Shown one piece after another: positions 44,001-50,507 of a DNA stretch of 64,000 nt (position 1 is the stretch's first letter; every line of letters begins with the position of its first letter). A program made the position numbers and the translations under genes. The DNA is from Thermogemmatispora aurantia (GTDB lineage: Bacteria; Chloroflexota; Ktedonobacteria; Ktedonobacterales; Ktedonobacteraceae), in NCBI RefSeq assembly GCF_008974285.1, contig NZ_BKZV01000003.1, forward strand, positions 496,001 through 560,000, written 5' to 3'. The notes under the pieces are model-generated. The model was not told the DNA's origin, made no database searches, and saw only the letters and a list, made by a program, of their open reading frames with translations.

Positions 44001-44542
44001 GAATGGTCGAACTCTACCGGGGTGACTATGGAAGACCGTTCTATAGCGACTGGTGCCGCCAGCGACGAGACGAGCTGCGCACTGCCTATCTGGAGGCCCT
44101 GTGCCAGCTAGCGCAGATCGCCTGGAATCATCAAGACATGGAGGCGTGTATGTATTACTGGCGTAAGGCATTGGCAGTGGATAACTGCATGGAAGAGGCA
44201 CACTACGGCATCATGCTGTGCTATATGGCACAGGGCAAACGCAGTGCCGCGCTACGCCAGTACCAACTCTGCAAAAAGATTCTGCAGCAGGAGTTGTGCG
44301 TAGAGCCTGGATCATTGTTACAAGAGCTGTACCGGAGACTCAGCAGCACCGCCGAATCCGCTCAGATGAGACAGATGGCACCAGGCAAATTAAGCGGGTT
44401 CTCTGGTTTCCTCCAGAGCCAGGCAGGGGATAACACTGACAAGGTATCCATACATAGGACGCCTGCGCAGGCGGAGAGGAAGATGGAGAGAGAATGGAGA
44501 GAGGAGGAGCAGTATGCTCCTAAAAGAGGGAAGGGACAGTGA
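41027..44542 (+). CDS. LuxR/MalT-like ATPase fused to a SARP-type DNA-binding/BTAD activator
   Basis: 1171 residues from the ATG behind GAAGGAGGAGG; 39 upstream codons are open but look non-coding. A STAND-type NTPase opens the protein: Walker A WAPAGYGKTTLLADFA (about 52-67). Residues about 330-860 are TPR-like helical repeats (ALSLLERALTLL, ALAYCQEALVLA and others). The C-terminus has an OmpR-like winged helix (LKILAFGEPMVLVDDQPIKN...MELFFFLLNSDQPLSREQVIAALWP) and then a BTAD helical domain (AYLEALCQLAQIAWNHQDME). Such hybrids act as pathway activators of secondary metabolism, sensing a ligand through the ATPase/TPR part. It lies 364 bases upstream of the precursor array on the same strand and is the natural candidate for its activator. 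Confidence 0.88.
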   Translation: MQERDLQKKIAAPMLPARILHRQRLVTYLEEAVGQVQKRDGTQAHYQLVSLWAPAGYGKTTLLADFARSTSLPCCWYFLEQEDSNWAIFIRTLLKSLQSLFPSLGELEPLLTNLLCEEVTAPAKSYQPALDALGQALTEVARQDFAIFLCNYGAAYASLTQLLHHLLKRLPPSATLVIESRTALDPSFAPLFAQRQICAVNKALLRFTAREIVELARLQGLNRLSEEEAEQLARDFDGWITGILLATRLGEQAVPDLGELGIPEQMKPLYQQRIIAEQRRAHLTSYLINDVFSHEPEIKSFIQLACIFQEMHPEICDALLETDKAREWLTYMEQQGLFVTSHLDHGQRFYTCLPVVRSLFLEQFRQSDPERFYALHWRAARLWQDRKNYEQAMYHALEAQAYELAGEILFTYARLQLQQGQIDGIMRWLNALPASLLEQHPQLLTIRAHVLLEEGQHREALSLLERALTLLSGVEYTPASSKKATFLAEIYLLRSKALFQEGEYTQALQLCQQVLLHLPEHEDELRAAAEMRLGICACLQGDVATGITYLQQALRTWSHQPSLNLAIAVHSALANTYYLVNKLDLAEHHLLCAISYCEQARNIRGIINNRILQGLILGRRGALTEAEAVLQQALVMARAAPGYHRGEAYALGNLGSLALVQGHSRQALAYCQEALVLACQYGNRSLCNSIYSTMALAYLFLGDQTSARHFVEAIRVGERSSAQGGYEWSWSRLTAGLVYLYQGCYEQAYTSLAETVALLRKADLRQEQLLATLRLAACQLARQHVGEAVELLEEVGRLLEEGETDKLLVLGEIERLAELRTLIEREPELAHLRTLLAIEKAPEQNASATQGGVTGGSVEEPGARLKILAFGEPMVLVDDQPIKNWRRMSAMELFFFLLNSDQPLSREQVIAALWPEDCEQVDKAFHMALYYLRKALGKTCVVFSVDGYSLNLATCYGGSIWYDVKEFQGRWSEARQALARGEEENAQQALLRMVELYRGDYGRPFYSDWCRQRRDELRTAYLEALCQLAQIAWNHQDMEACMYYWRKALAVDNCMEEAHYGIMLCYMAQGKRSAALRQYQLCKKILQQELCVEPGSLLQELYRRLSSTAESAQMRQMAPGKLSGFSGFLQSQAGDNTDKVSIHRTPAQAERKMEREWREEEQYAPKRGKGQ

Positions 44543-44906
44543 GAAATAGGGGAGGGCAACATACCGCAGACTAAGATCCTATGCCTGATAGGAGAAAGAA
44601 CATGCTGACGAGCAATGGAGACCCCGTCTGGCCTTGAGTTCTCACGGAGCTTCTGTACCTACTGCGGCCATAGCTTATGAGCTGATCCCTGGCAGTGAAG
44701 GTCTTCCAGGTCCAAGGAACAATAGCAGGTAAAACACCTGAATCGCTCAGTGGATCTGCTATGAAAAGATTCTGCTGGTGAGAGGCAGTGTCACACTTCG
44801 CGTGAAGATTAGCCTGTTCCAGGGTCATACTCAGCTCGATGGACTAATGCAGATTCTACGAGCGATGAAGCGTTGTATTACAGATTTTAAGGCACAAGGA
44901 GGTCAC
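44543..44906 (+). other. Region between the activator and the precursor array
   Basis: About 360 bases that must hold the promoter of the precursor array. No consensus -35/-10 pair is apparent, which fits dependence on an activator. The open frame entering copy 1 from 44778 shares nothing with the other leaders before 44907 and was not counted as coding. Nothing else seen. Confidence 0.35.
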
Positions 44907-45365
44907 TTGAGGAAGGCGATAGAGGCACGGAAGGTGCTAGATGAGCGGAAGACCGGTACTGCTATCCTCTCAGCCCAGCAATTGCGCTGGCGCGAGAGCG
45001 TGGCCTTCGACACGGATCTGGCGGTGACGTTTGAACCCAGGCAGCTCTATGAGTTTAACACCCGGCTGTGGACCGATCCGACCCGGCTGAGGGCACTGCA
45101 GGAGCGACCGGACGAGCTGCTGGCAGCCTTCGGGCTGGCGAAGGCAGCGGCCTTGCTGCCCGAGGACACGGTGCTGGAGAACCGCCGGCTCACCGCTGAG
45201 GAGCTGGCCGCCATGCGCCAGATCATGGCTGCCGCCAGCCAGCAGGAGCTGTTCCTTCAGGCTCAAAAGGCACTGGGAACAGCCCTCAAGGATGACGGCT
45301 ATGGTTTGCCACTCCTTGTAAGTCCAACAATTATCGCAGTCATTATGATCACCCTGCTGTGGTGA
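44907..45365 (+). CDS. NHLP-leader-type RiPP precursor 1, hydrophobic tail ending in Trp
   Basis: 152 residues if started at the TTG four bases after AAGGAGG, where similarity with the three sister genes begins. The leader (about 130 residues) includes RLWTDPTRLRALQERPDELL and LLPEDTVLENRRLTAEELAAM, an NHLP-type arrangement (W-x-DP...L...P...L...G, then LPEDT). After GYGLP comes the tail LLVSPTIIAVIMITLLW, wholly hydrophobic apart from Ser and Thr and ending in Trp. Diverged from the other copies around the junction (QQELFLQAQKALGTALKDD). Probably a modified peptide released after leader removal; a weak TTG start may reduce its dose. Confidence 0.75.
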   Translation: MRKAIEARKVLDERKTGTAILSAQQLRWRESVAFDTDLAVTFEPRQLYEFNTRLWTDPTRLRALQERPDELLAAFGLAKAAALLPEDTVLENRRLTAEELAAMRQIMAAASQQELFLQAQKALGTALKDDGYGLPLLVSPTIIAVIMITLLW

Positions 45366-45397
45366 GATTCTCTTCAAAGAAAAAAGGAGGCTGTTCA

Positions 45398-45850
45398 ATG
45401 AACGCGACAGAAGCACGGAAAGCTCTGGATGAGCGGAAGACCGGTACTGCTATCCTCTCGGCTCAGCAATTGCGCTGGCGCGAGAGCGTGGCCTTCGACA
45501 CGGATCTGGCGGTGGCGTTTGAACCCGCGCAGCTCTATGAGTTTAACGCCCGGCTGTGGAGCGATCCGACCTGGCTGACGGCGCTGCAGGAGCGACCGGA
45601 TGAGCTGCTGGCCACCTTCGGGCTGGCGAAGGCAGCGGCCTTGCTGCCCGAGAACACGGTGCTGGAGAACCGCCGGCTTACAGATGAGGAGTTGGCCGTC
45701 ATGCGCCAGATCATGGGAATCGCTAACGAGCGGGGCCTACTCTCCCAGGAGGCACTGGAGGGAATGCTCAACCAGGATGGCTATGGTCTGCCAGCAGTCG
45801 CAGTTCTGGTTCTCCTCCTGGTTGTAGTCGTGTGCATCTGTGTAGCCTAA
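45398..45850 (+). CDS. NHLP-leader-type RiPP precursor 2, Val/Leu-rich tail with C-I-C
   Basis: 150 residues; ATG follows AAAAAGGAGG. Residues 1-127 are the shared leader (MNATEARKALDERKTGTAIL..., WSDPTWLTALQERPDELL), GYGLP is at 128-132, and the tail AVAVLVLLLVVVVCICVA completes the protein. The tail has no charged or polar residue other than two Cys. It could be mistaken for a membrane anchor, but the conserved junction and neighbouring radical SAM enzyme argue for a core peptide. The leader is nearly identical at DNA level to those of the sister genes. Confidence 0.8.
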   Translation: MNATEARKALDERKTGTAILSAQQLRWRESVAFDTDLAVAFEPAQLYEFNARLWSDPTWLTALQERPDELLATFGLAKAAALLPENTVLENRRLTDEELAVMRQIMGIANERGLLSQEALEGMLNQDGYGLPAVAVLVLLLVVVVCICVA

Positions 45851-45896
45851 GCATGCTAGCTCAGCAGCCTGACTTTCAATCGTGGAGAGGACTGAC

Positions 45897-46361
45897 ATGT
45901 TAAACGCGACAGAAGCACGGAAAGCTCTGGATGAGCGGAAGACCGGTACTGCTATCCTCTCGGCTCAGCAATTGCGCTGGCGCGAGAGCGTGGCCTTCGA
46001 TACGGATCTGACCGTGACGTTTGAACCCATGCAGCTCTATGAGTTTAACACCCGGCTGTGGACCGATCCGACCCGGCTGAGGGCACTACAGGAGCGACCG
46101 GACGAGCTGCTGGAAGCCTTCGGGCTGGCGAAGGCAGTGGCCTTGCTGCCCGAGGACACGGTGCTGGAGAACCGCCGGCTCACCGCTGAGGAGCTGGCCG
46201 CTATGCGCCAGATCCTGCTGGCCGCCAGTGAGCGGGGCCTGCTCTCCCAGGAAGCGCTGGAGCTGGCCCTCAGTGATGAGGGCTACGGTTTGCCTGCAGT
46301 TGCCGCTCTCGCTTTGGCAGTAGCCGTTGCTGTTTATCTCTGGGTGTATCTCTGGGGATAG
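45897..46361 (+). CDS. NHLP-leader-type RiPP precursor 3, gramicidin-like tail
   Basis: 154 residues; ATG follows GGAGAGG. Shared leader, GYGLP at 129-133, then AVAALALAVAVAV followed by YLWVYLWG. The first part is made only of small aliphatic residues; the second places aromatic residues (Y, W, Y, W) at every other position with L, V, L between. Gramicidin A (VGALAVVVWLWLWLW), an NRPS-made D/L-alternating channel peptide, has the same two-part design. This is a resemblance in pattern seen directly; the channel-forming function is inferred. A terminator-like hairpin follows 19 bases after the stop codon. Confidence 0.82.
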   Translation: MLNATEARKALDERKTGTAILSAQQLRWRESVAFDTDLTVTFEPMQLYEFNTRLWTDPTRLRALQERPDELLEAFGLAKAVALLPEDTVLENRRLTAEELAAMRQILLAASERGLLSQEALELALSDEGYGLPAVAALALAVAVAVYLWVYLWG

Positions 46362-46380
46362 GCTCCATTCCAACGAGCGA

Positions 46381-46420
46381 GGGACCGGTACAGTGCTGGT
46401 TGCCTGCCCCGGTCCCTTTT
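46381..46420 (+). terminator. Intrinsic terminator/attenuator between precursors 3 and 4
   Basis: GGGACCGG (46381-46388) pairs with CCGGTCCC (46409-46416), directly followed by TTTT. It would reduce transcription of precursor 4 and everything downstream, so that precursors 1-3 are made in excess of the enzymes. Confidence 0.6.
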
Positions 46421-46489
46421 GTGAAGTGGCCTGCAGTGGCGTTGGAATCATACCCACGGGATGGACCTCGAAAGGAGCCAACTGTTTCG

Positions 46490-46966
46490 ATGGACACGAC
46501 AGAAGCACGGAAAGTTCTGGATGAGCGGAAGACCGGTACTGCTATCCTCTCAGCCCAGCAATTGCGCTGGCGCGAGAGCGTGGCCTTCGATACGGATCTG
46601 ACCGTGACGTTTGAACCCATGCAGCTCTATGAGTTTAACGCCCGGCTGTGGACCGATCCGACCCGGCTGAGGGCACTGCAGGAGCGACCGGATGAGCTGC
46701 TCGCTGCCTTCGGGCTGGCAAAGGCAGCGGCCTTGCTGCCCGAGAACACGGTGCTGGAGAACCGCCGGCTTACAGATGAGGAGCTGGCCGCCATGCGCCA
46801 GATCCTGCTGGCCGCCAGTGAGCGGGGCCTGCTCTCCCAGGAAGCGCTGGAGCTGGCCCTCAGTGATGAGGGCTACGGTTTGCCTGCAGTTGCAGTTGTG
46901 TGCGTTGCGGTCACTGTTGTTACTTGCATGTCTCTGTTTATTTTTTTGTGGCTCACAGGAGCATAG
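46490..46966 (+). CDS. NHLP-leader-type RiPP precursor 4, tail with alternating aromatics
   Basis: 158 residues; ATG lies 12 bases after AAAGGAG. Shared leader, GYGLP at 128-132, then AVAVVCVAVTVVTC and MSLFIFLWLTGA. Aromatic residues again alternate with aliphatic ones (F-I-F-L-W-L). Two Cys and two Thr interrupt the aliphatic part. The longest of the four tails at 26 residues. The stop codon lies within a hairpin that may attenuate read-through into the radical SAM gene. Confidence 0.8.
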   Translation: MDTTEARKVLDERKTGTAILSAQQLRWRESVAFDTDLTVTFEPMQLYEFNARLWTDPTRLRALQERPDELLAAFGLAKAAALLPENTVLENRRLTDEELAAMRQILLAASERGLLSQEALELALSDEGYGLPAVAVVCVAVTVVTCMSLFIFLWLTGA

Positions 46967-46988
46967 GAGTTGGTATTGTCCTGTGAGC
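46951..46988 (+). terminator. Hairpin spanning the stop codon of precursor 4
   Basis: GCTCACAGGA (46951-46960) pairs perfectly with TCCTGTGAGC (46979-46988); loop 18 nt containing the TAG at 46964-46966. No U-tract. It sits between the precursor array and the maturation genes. Confidence 0.45.
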
Positions 46989-47030
46989 TACCTCCGGCAG
47001 GAAACTCGATCTTGGGCCAACTGGGCGTAA

Positions 47031-47072
47031 CGAGTGGTTAATGCAGTAGTAAGAACTATACTCAGCCACTCG
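47031..47072 (+). promoter_or_regulatory. Candidate promoter/operator upstream of the radical SAM gene
   Basis: CGAGTGG (47031-47037) and CCACTCG (47066-47072) form a perfect inverted repeat that encloses a TATACT -10-like element (47057-47062). The -35 position is poor. A regulator binding the dyad would cover the promoter; alternatively the dyad is a leader hairpin. Confidence 0.35.
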
Positions 47073-47193
47073 TGCAAAAGAGTCTGCGGCTACAGTACAT
47101 TTGTCTTGTGCGCATCCATCGGGAATTGAGAGAGGGCAGTCGTCACTGACCTTCTGGGTTCAGGGTGATTGACCTAATCTGAAGGAGGGGAGC

Positions 47194-48234
47194 ATGCTTC
47201 CAAGTCTTTTTTCGATATTTCTAGACTACAAGTGTAATTTCTGGTGTGGCCACTGTAGCGTAGGAAGCAGCCCTCGCACAGTCATGCCCATGCCACGAGA
47301 GCTTCTCCTCAAGATTATGACCGAGCTTCGGGAAGTGCCAACGGCCAAGGTGGTCGTTTTTACTGGCGGTGAGGCGACGTTGCGCAAGCAGCTCTTGCTC
47401 GAGGGGATCTCTCTCGCCAAAGCAGGTGGCTATGTGACGCGTGTGGTCAGCAATGGTGGATGGGCGACGACGCCAGAGCGTGCCCGCGCGATGGTCCGGG
47501 ACCTCAAAAGCGCCGGTCTAGACGAGCTGAATACCAGCTATGACGATTTTCATGCTCCTTTTGCATCGATAGAATGCATTGTCAATCTGGTACGAGCTGG
47601 TCTGGAAGAGGGGCTTCGGATTGGCCTGGGGGTGATCGTGGACAAGAACGCTACCTGGGATGCGGCAGCCGTGCGACGTGCCCTCAGCGAAGGGCTAGGG
47701 ATGGAGATCGCCGAGATCGAAAAACGGGTGGCAATTCTGGAGGACTATCCAACCCCTACTGGCTCAGGGGAACAGTTGGATGTGAACGGCCTGGATGCGG
47801 GAGACAAGCTCAACATGGGCTGTCCAGAAGTGCTCAAGACTGTCTCCCTGCACCCGAATGGTATGGTCAAGGCTTGCTGTGGGCATGCGATGTTCTACGC
47901 TCAGGATTTAACCTTGGGCAATCTGAACGAAGAGCGCCTGATTGATATTCTTACGCGCAGTCAGCAGAATCTCGTCTACTGGTGGCTTCATATGTTAGGT
48001 CCGAAGCGCATTCTTGATAAGCTTGGCGTAGAGGGGACCTATACCAGCATCTGTCATGCCTGCCAGGCGCTGCTTGCTGACCATCGGCAGGCAATGCTGG
48101 AGTACTTGAAGGCCCACCGTGATGAGGTGCTCCTGCAGGATGTTGTGCTTGGCGATAGCCTGAAGCGCGTTTCGACGATCGTCCTCAAGCGAAAAGAAGA
48201 GATTCTTGCTCAAATGAGAAGGCTGGAGTCATGA
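47194..48234 (+). CDS. Radical SAM peptide-modifying enzyme, epimerase-like (YydG/PoyD type proposed)
   Basis: 346 residues; ATG follows GAAGGAGGGG. The [4Fe-4S] motif is CNFWCGHC (residues 14-21; C-x3-C-x2-C), followed by VVFTGGEATL (about 53) for SAM binding and VVSNGGW. The opening SIFLDYKCNFWCGHCSVGSS resembles the YydG epimerases of epipeptide clusters. Several C-terminal Cys residues (NMGCPEV, VKACCGHA, SICHACQ) could bind a second cluster or donate the hydrogen atom that peptide epimerases need. It is the only modification enzyme next to the four precursors. Radical SAM identity is certain; epimerisation of the hydrophobic tails is inferred. It overlaps the ATPase gene by ATGA. Confidence 0.8.
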   Translation: MLPSLFSIFLDYKCNFWCGHCSVGSSPRTVMPMPRELLLKIMTELREVPTAKVVVFTGGEATLRKQLLLEGISLAKAGGYVTRVVSNGGWATTPERARAMVRDLKSAGLDELNTSYDDFHAPFASIECIVNLVRAGLEEGLRIGLGVIVDKNATWDAAAVRRALSEGLGMEIAEIEKRVAILEDYPTPTGSGEQLDVNGLDAGDKLNMGCPEVLKTVSLHPNGMVKACCGHAMFYAQDLTLGNLNEERLIDILTRSQQNLVYWWLHMLGPKRILDKLGVEGTYTSICHACQALLADHRQAMLEYLKAHRDEVLLQDVVLGDSLKRVSTIVLKRKEEILAQMRRLES

Positions 48235-49142
48235 GCACCATTACATTAGAATCCGTCACGGCTGGCTATGGACAGTCACTTGTCCTCCACGAGATCAATC
48301 TGGCCTTCGATTCAGGTTTTCATGTGATCCTGGGAAGCAATGGAGCGGGCAAGACAACACTGTTCCGTGTCGGGGTGGGTATTCTCCCACCCCGCGCAGG
48401 CATCGTTTCTGTCCTGGGGTATGAACCGCATCGAGACAGTGAAGTCAAGCGTCTGATCGGCTACCTCCCGCATCGCCCTTCCCTCTCGGCAGCGCTCAGC
48501 GTGCGAGATAACCTGGAATTCTGGGGGCAAGTGCTCCGGCTTCCTTCCGCCCAGCGGCGGTCACGGATCGACCAGGTGGTCGCTGATTTGGAACTGAGCG
48601 ATCTCCTATCCAAGCCAGCAGCTTCCTTGAGTAGAGGCCAGGCGCAGCGGGTAGCTATTGCTCGTGCTCTGCTCGGCGCTCCACAGGTGCTCTTTCTGGA
48701 CGAGCCGACGACGGGTCTCGATCCATTGGCAGCACGTTCCTTGCGCGAGCTACTCAAGGGGTTGGCTCGGGCAGACAAAACGATCATTTATTCAACACAT
48801 AATCTCTATGAGGCAGCTGAGCTGGCTGATGATGTGACCTTGATTGCGGCTGGTCGGGTAGTAGATCGTGGCTCCGTAGAAGCGTTGCACCAGCGTCATG
48901 CTCGTGCGCAGCGAGTCTGTCTGACAGTCGAGGGAGATCCGCGAACTATCCTGAGCGACCTGGGGTATGAAGCGGTACCAGACAGGGAGCAGTGGATTGT
49001 AGATCTTTCGGACCGGGCAGAGCGCAGTCGCATCGTGGCAGCGCTGGTGCAGGCGGGACTTCCTGTCCTTGAGGTACGGGAGCTGGGCAGTCCTCTTGAG
49101 GCAGTCTATGAAGACCTGGAGAGCGGAGGTCAACGTGTCTGA
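48231..49142 (+). CDS. ABC transporter ATPase, first exporter of the radical SAM RiPP locus
   Basis: 303 residues. Walker A LGSNGAGKTTLFRVGVG (about 34-50), signature ASLSRGQAQRVAIARALLG (about 133), Walker B VLFLDEPTTGLDPLAAR (about 154), H-loop IYSTHNLYEAAELAD. The signature carries R where G is usual (LSRGQ). The C-terminal ~80 residues match the CcmA-like extension. The ATG overlaps the TGA of the radical SAM gene, so modification and export are translationally coupled. It should power the membrane protein encoded next. Confidence 0.88.
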   Translation: MSTITLESVTAGYGQSLVLHEINLAFDSGFHVILGSNGAGKTTLFRVGVGILPPRAGIVSVLGYEPHRDSEVKRLIGYLPHRPSLSAALSVRDNLEFWGQVLRLPSAQRRSRIDQVVADLELSDLLSKPAASLSRGQAQRVAIARALLGAPQVLFLDEPTTGLDPLAARSLRELLKGLARADKTIIYSTHNLYEAAELADDVTLIAAGRVVDRGSVEALHQRHARAQRVCLTVEGDPRTILSDLGYEAVPDREQWIVDLSDRAERSRIVAALVQAGLPVLEVRELGSPLEAVYEDLESGGQRV

Positions 49143-50004
49143 GTTAGAGCACGAGGTTTTCTCTGACGAGGATGCCGATCTTCTGGAGGCATCCAGTGGC
49201 CTGGATCGGGTGCTGCAGCTTACCGGGGCGTTATTATGGCGTGGGCGGCGCGAGCAGGGCGTGCGCTTGCTGGTGATTCCTCTCGCATTTGCTCTTTTTT
49301 TCCTCCTGCTTTGCCTGGTCACTCTGTATTTCCCCGGGCTGCTGACACCGCTTTCACGTTTCGCTATTCAGGCGCAGGCCCAGGCCTACTTTGGAGCGAC
49401 GGTGCATGGCAATGCGGGCTTGGCTATGGCTTTGCTCCTCATTCAGGGACCCTATCTCATTGCCCTGTTCGCGGCCTTCATGGGTGCGACCCTGGCTCAA
49501 AACCTCGTTGGAACGGAGGCCGCTCGTGGCGGGCTAGAGCTGCTGCTGAGTTCCGCCTATCGCGTGCAAGAAGTCTTTGTGGCCTTCCTTCTGGCTTCCT
49601 TTGTCCTGACCATCTGCCAATGGGCGATTCTTGCCCTGGGAACGCTCGGCGCAGCGGCGACTGTTCTGGCCTTACTGCGAATCGCTTTCACGCTGCAGGC
49701 CCGCTACATTGCCCTTGCCGTTGCCGTGCCATTGCCTATTGCCCTCTGGGCAAACCTGGGGGCCCTCTTTCTGGGTATGGCTTTTCCGCGGTTAACCCAG
49801 ATCCGTACTGGCAGCACGACCAACTTGATGCAATTGCTCGCCGCACTGCCAGCCCTGGCGCTGCTGATCCTGATTAATATTCGCCCGGATCTCAATGCCG
49901 GATTAATTGCAGCGATTGCCCTGGGAGTAGGTCTTGCCGGATCTCTCGTCAGCGCCGTGCTGCTGCGGGTCCGTTTTCGACCGGAGTTCGTGCTTGAGAC
50001 CTGA
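49135..50004 (+). CDS. ABC-2 type membrane protein, first exporter of the radical SAM RiPP locus
   Basis: 289 residues from the GTG after GGAGGTCAAC, overlapping the ATPase stop by 8 bases. About six membrane segments: VIPLAFALFFLLLCLVTLYF, LAMALLLIQGPYLIALFAAF, VFVAFLLASFVLTICQWAIL, LGAAATVLALLRIAF, YIALAVAVPLPIALW and two C-terminal helices. 'GTEAARGGLELLLSSAYRVQEVFVAF' is typical of ABC-2 permeases, between helices two and three. Neither this protein nor its ATPase carries a C39 leader-peptidase domain, so leader removal needs another enzyme, not found here. Confidence 0.8.
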   Translation: MSELEHEVFSDEDADLLEASSGLDRVLQLTGALLWRGRREQGVRLLVIPLAFALFFLLLCLVTLYFPGLLTPLSRFAIQAQAQAYFGATVHGNAGLAMALLLIQGPYLIALFAAFMGATLAQNLVGTEAARGGLELLLSSAYRVQEVFVAFLLASFVLTICQWAILALGTLGAAATVLALLRIAFTLQARYIALAVAVPLPIALWANLGALFLGMAFPRLTQIRTGSTTNLMQLLAALPALALLILINIRPDLNAGLIAAIALGVGLAGSLVSAVLLRVRFRPEFVLET

Positions 50005-50272
50005 GTGAGAAAGGTGATGGGGCAGGAAGCGACTGCTCCCGGCTCGTGCAACAACGAGGGAGAGCATCGTGGTTCCCCCCATGCCCTCGCGCGGGGTGCC
50101 GGTGCTTCTCTGAGGAACTGCTTGAGAGGCACCTGGCTGGAACAACCGCGATGCTCTCTGGTGACAGGATTCAGCAGTGAGATGTTCCGCTGTCCTACCT
50201 GGCAAGGGCGATATGGACCCACGGACAGCGAAAACTCGCAGCTATGGTGAATTTGAGAAAGGGGAAGAAACA

Positions 50273-50506
50273 ATGCTGTTACCGCTGTCAAGTCTGATGA
50301 CCCATATGCAAAGTACGGCCCCCGTCGGCTTGCTATGGCCCCTCTTGGCTTTGGACCTCATTCTGATTGTGATCGCGCTAGTGGACCTGATCCGGCGAGA
50401 TCCGCGCACCGTGCGTGGCAAGAAGATCATCTGGGCTCTGATCATCCTTTTCATCAGTACCCTCGGCCCCATCTGCTACTTTGTCCTGGGTCGTAAGGAG
50501 GTCTGA
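50273..50506 (+). CDS. PLDc_N-type small membrane protein, YxlE-like
   Basis: 77 residues from the ATG after AAAGGGGAAG. Two membrane helices, GLLWPLLALDLILIVIALVDLI and KKIIWALIILFISTLGPICYFVLG, joined by RRDPRTVRGK; this is the 'phospholipase D nuclease N-terminal' helix pair, which occurs alone in small membrane proteins such as YxlE of Bacillus subtilis. Gene order here (small PLDc_N protein, ATPase, permease) mirrors yxlEFG, where yxlE has been linked to control of the YxlFG transporter and peptide antibiotic tolerance. It probably assists the second ABC system, one base downstream. Confidence 0.75.
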   Translation: MLLPLSSLMTHMQSTAPVGLLWPLLALDLILIVIALVDLIRRDPRTVRGKKIIWALIILFISTLGPICYFVLGRKEV

Positions 50507-50507
50507 G

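Noticed and set aside
44778..44906. N-terminal extension of precursor 1
   Set aside because: Similarity with the three sister precursors begins at the TTG at 44907, which has AAGGAGG upstream.
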